Of a stretch of 64,000 nt of DNA, positions 62,088 to 64,000 are shown in pieces. The notes under the pieces are model-generated. The model saw nothing but the letters and a program-made list of their open reading frames with translations, was not told the DNA's origin and ran no database searches. The position numbers and the translations under genes were made by a program. The stretch covers positions 98,978-162,977 of the forward strand of contig JAPLGO010000001.1 of assembly GCA_026390115.1 (NCBI GenBank). The letters run 5' to 3'. The stretch comes from Campylobacterales bacterium (lineage in GTDB: Bacteria > Campylobacterota > Campylobacteria > Campylobacterales > Sulfurimonadaceae). The stretch's first letter is position 1; each line of letters opens with the position of its first letter.

Positions 62088-62768
62088 ATGATGAAGTTAT
62101 TAGTCTCAATTTTTGTAATTGTTTTTCTCTGTTCTTGCGGTGTGGATACATCATCAAATTCAGTGAACTCTTCAGCTACAACAAATAGTAATATTGGCAT
62201 AGGTTTAGATTTAATAGACCCTAATCCGATACACTCAGATTCTAATACAACTGATACCAATTCGACAGATAACAATGGTACAAATGGCGGCGGTACAAAT
62301 GGCGGCGGTTCAACTGTAACGCCTGAAAGTGACTTTGATACAGTCGGTGCAATTTATGATGCGAGTGCTTGTAATGCGAGTACATATCAAATAGCAAGGG
62401 ATGCTTCATATAATGGCGTAAATGTCGGAGAGAATGGTTCTAGCTTTTTTAGCGTTAAAGATCAAGGCTTAGAGATTAGATCTGAACACTTAGAAGGTGA
62501 CTCTGTAAATGCAGGTAAAACATGGGTGACTCTGTTTTATAAATCATTTCCGGATATAAAAAGCCTGAATTTGCAGGGATATACAAGCTATTTGATGGAA
62601 GGCGTGTTTTTCCTAACATATGATATAGCATGGAGTGACAAGAGTATTCCAGGTATTAACAATACAGTGTATGTGCAGTCTAATATGACTACAAAACCTT
62701 CATGCTACAGGTTGATTTTGAATAATGTTGTTGGTACACAAATCAGCATGAAAAAAGTATATAGATAG
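62088..62768 (+). CDS. lipoprotein with shared C-terminal domain (second copy)
   Basis: 226 aa. Lipobox LCSC. A low-complexity Ser/Asn/Thr linker with two GTNGG repeats (from a 15-bp tandem duplication at 62277-62306) leads to a domain matching the C-terminus of the 59149-60504 protein: AIYDASACNASTYQI, VTLFYKS, FLTYDIAWSDKS, VYVQSNM, SCYRLIL. Here the domain is the whole mature protein, so it is an independent unit. Function unknown; likely cell surface. Confidence 0.7.
   Translation: MMKLLVSIFVIVFLCSCGVDTSSNSVNSSATTNSNIGIGLDLIDPNPIHSDSNTTDTNSTDNNGTNGGGTNGGGSTVTPESDFDTVGAIYDASACNASTYQIARDASYNGVNVGENGSSFFSVKDQGLEIRSEHLEGDSVNAGKTWVTLFYKSFPDIKSLNLQGYTSYLMEGVFFLTYDIAWSDKSIPGINNTVYVQSNMTTKPSCYRLILNNVVGTQISMKKVYR
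62277..62306. repeat. 15-bp direct tandem repeat, two copies
   Basis: GGTACAAATGGCGGC is present twice in tandem within the linker of the lipoprotein, encoding GTNGG twice and keeping frame. Copy number may vary between strains without changing the frame. Confidence 0.7.
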
Positions 62769-62806
62769 CACTCGTGCTATAAATTAAATTTTAAAAAGGA
62801 TAGTTT

Positions 62807-64000
62807 ATGAATTATAAAAAAAGTTTATTAAGTTTAGTGACTATTATGGCACTAAGCAATATGGCAGTGGCAGATGATGCTGCAACATACTTACCGTTGT
62901 CCTCAAAGGTGACAGATAGCGTTTGGAATCTGTTTGGGGTGAATGGTTTCAGCAATGGCGTTCCTAGCGCTGTATCTTCCGGAACTTCTTCTTTTTCGGC
63001 TGGTCTTACATCACTTGCCGACATACCGACTACAGATGAATTGGCAACGCCAGGTCTATCGAATGGTGGAAATTTAGCATCGCTTCAAGCCCTGCTACCT
63101 GCTACTCCGGTTATAAATACACTTTCAGTCGGTGTTGATATATCTACAACAGCATACAATGCTACAGAACCGGTTCGCAGTATGTATATGAAAGTCGGTT
63201 CTACCAGTATACCTAACGTAAAGTTTAACTACAAAGCTTCTCTTGAGGGCAAAGCAATAGAGATTTTGTTTAATGGAACTCTTTATTCAGCAACAATTGC
63301 AGAATCTAGTACTTGGGCAAATGCTTTAACTGCTACTTTAGGAAGTGGTGCCGTAGTTGCTACAACAGACAAGATTAAAACAGTTACAGGCGTACTCGAT
63401 TTTAATACAACTGATAATCCGGTTGAAGCAAAATATTTTAATGCTTCTACTCAGCTTTTAGCTACTGGCGCAACAGCAAGTTTTTACCACTTCAATGCCA
63501 TAACGCAACAGTGGGAAGTAAATCAAAAAAATGCAACTGTTCAAGACTTCACTAGCTTTACTGCAGGTAAGGCATATTGGGGTAGAGCAGATAGATTAGA
63601 TGCTCTTGGAAGTTTAAATCCGGATCAAGATGGTGCGACTGGTCTAATTCTAGGTCAGGCAACTGCTCTTAGCGGTATTCCAGATCCTGCAATGTATCAA
63701 GATGAGAGCAATGCAAGCACGCTTACGGCGGGATGGAACATGTTGTCATTTGATGACCACCAACCATACATCCGTCATGCAGCGACCGGCTTAGTTCTTA
63801 CATCCGTTGCCAATGGAAGTCAGTTTGTAATTACGGACGATTCCGGAGTAAACTCTATAACAGCTTCTGCAATTGCCGGTGGTGGTAATAACGCTGATGC
63901 TATGACCATCAATGCGGCGATAGAGTCTGCCAAACTACTAGGTTCTCTACCTCAAACATTTAATATAAAAGCGTTTCAAGGTTCGGGTGCGGGAACTATG
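62807..64000 (+). CDS. secreted surface protein, 3' end outside window
   Basis: Starting at ATG 62807 (AAAGGA upstream), the frame stays open for 398 codons to the right edge. Signal peptide (SLVTIMALSNMAVADD), then a Thr/Ala/Ser/Gly-rich sequence with few charges. NTTDNPVEAKYFNAST and ITQQWEVNQKNATVQ look beta-rich; YWGRADRLDALG and LTAGWNMLSFDDHQPY could be a repeated module. I do not recognise a family. Probably a large secreted or outer-membrane-displayed protein of the same unit as the two lipoproteins before it. Confidence 0.65.
   Translation, partial: MNYKKSLLSLVTIMALSNMAVADDAATYLPLSSKVTDSVWNLFGVNGFSNGVPSAVSSGTSSFSAGLTSLADIPTTDELATPGLSNGGNLASLQALLPATPVINTLSVGVDISTTAYNATEPVRSMYMKVGSTSIPNVKFNYKASLEGKAIEILFNGTLYSATIAESSTWANALTATLGSGAVVATTDKIKTVTGVLDFNTTDNPVEAKYFNASTQLLATGATASFYHFNAITQQWEVNQKNATVQDFTSFTAGKAYWGRADRLDALGSLNPDQDGATGLILGQATALSGIPDPAMYQDESNASTLTAGWNMLSFDDHQPYIRHAATGLVLTSVANGSQFVITDDSGVNSITASAIAGGGNNADAMTINAAIESAKLLGSLPQTFNIKAFQGSGAGTM

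Noticed and set aside
1-64000. CRISPR array, tRNA or rRNA genes
   Set aside because: I looked through the intergenic gaps for regularly spaced repeats and cloverleaf or rRNA signatures and saw none; cmsearch/tRNAscan would settle it.

Overview
The window looks like a Campylobacterota (Epsilonproteobacteria) chromosome, most like Sulfurimonas or a close relative. The basis is gene content and order: recA-eno-(FtsB-like)-(AMIN protein), the futalosine-pathway gene mqnD beside fliQ and murB, a short NFACT protein, cdsA-dxr...tsaD, many small signal-peptide and beta-barrel genes, and AT-rich DNA. This is inference from gene content; no 16S gene is present.

Layout. 1-1.8 kb: end of a PAS-GGDEF-EAL signalling gene whose C-terminal CZB domain is cut off by an in-frame TGA. 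1.8-11.6 kb: a lipoate/2-oxoacid dehydrogenase island, with lpdA-lipA-lplA on the minus strand and, divergently, acs-E1alpha-E1beta-E2-ACP-radical SAM-PCMT. Together these would make, lipoylate and run a pyruvate (or acetoin) dehydrogenase complex that yields acetyl-CoA. 11.6-12.2 kb: decayed GspE-type ATPase. 12.3-20.3 kb: CobT-like gene, haem-motif chemoreceptor, Suv3-like helicase, and an outer-membrane/lipoprotein pair. 20.5-24 kb: NFACT protein, cdsA, dxr. 24-27.3 kb: an AT-rich restriction-modification-like cassette (methylase N-terminal remnant, GHKL-ATPase/PD-(D/E)XK nuclease, D12-class adenine methylase) placed between dxr and tsaD and preceded by a 59-bp dyad-symmetric site array. 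27.3-35.4 kb: housekeeping (tsaD, tpx, murB, fliQ, mqnD, recA, eno, FtsB-like, AMIN).

35.4-38.4 kb: a minus-strand operon of MORN-repeat protein, MotA/ExbB-like and MotB/OmpA-like coiled-coil proteins plus a 57-aa peptide, resembling the ZorAB motor of Zorya without its effectors. 38.6-42.7 kb: unknown membrane protein plus an RND permease split in two in the same frame. 42.7-45.2 kb: ferritin-like/BFD/rubrerythrin operon and two Hsp20 genes, one membrane-anchored, with a C9 tract in the promoter. 45.2-48.9 kb: ppsA and an OmpA lipoprotein. 49-52.1 kb: a metal (probably zinc) uptake operon without its ATPase. 52.1-59.1 kb: small genes, MscS, DUF481, MFS, RDD, rpsU, dnaG, PP-loop enzyme. 59.1-64 kb: a cluster of secreted lipoproteins sharing a new C-terminal domain, with a sigma-54-type promoter, running off the right edge.

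The best candidates for a little-described system are the GHKL-nuclease/methylase cassette at 24.0-27.3 kb and the ZorAB-like motor operon at 35.4-38.4 kb. Several genes in the window are broken or split (CZB, GspE, RND, methylase fragment), and each needs read-level confirmation before it is treated as biology.
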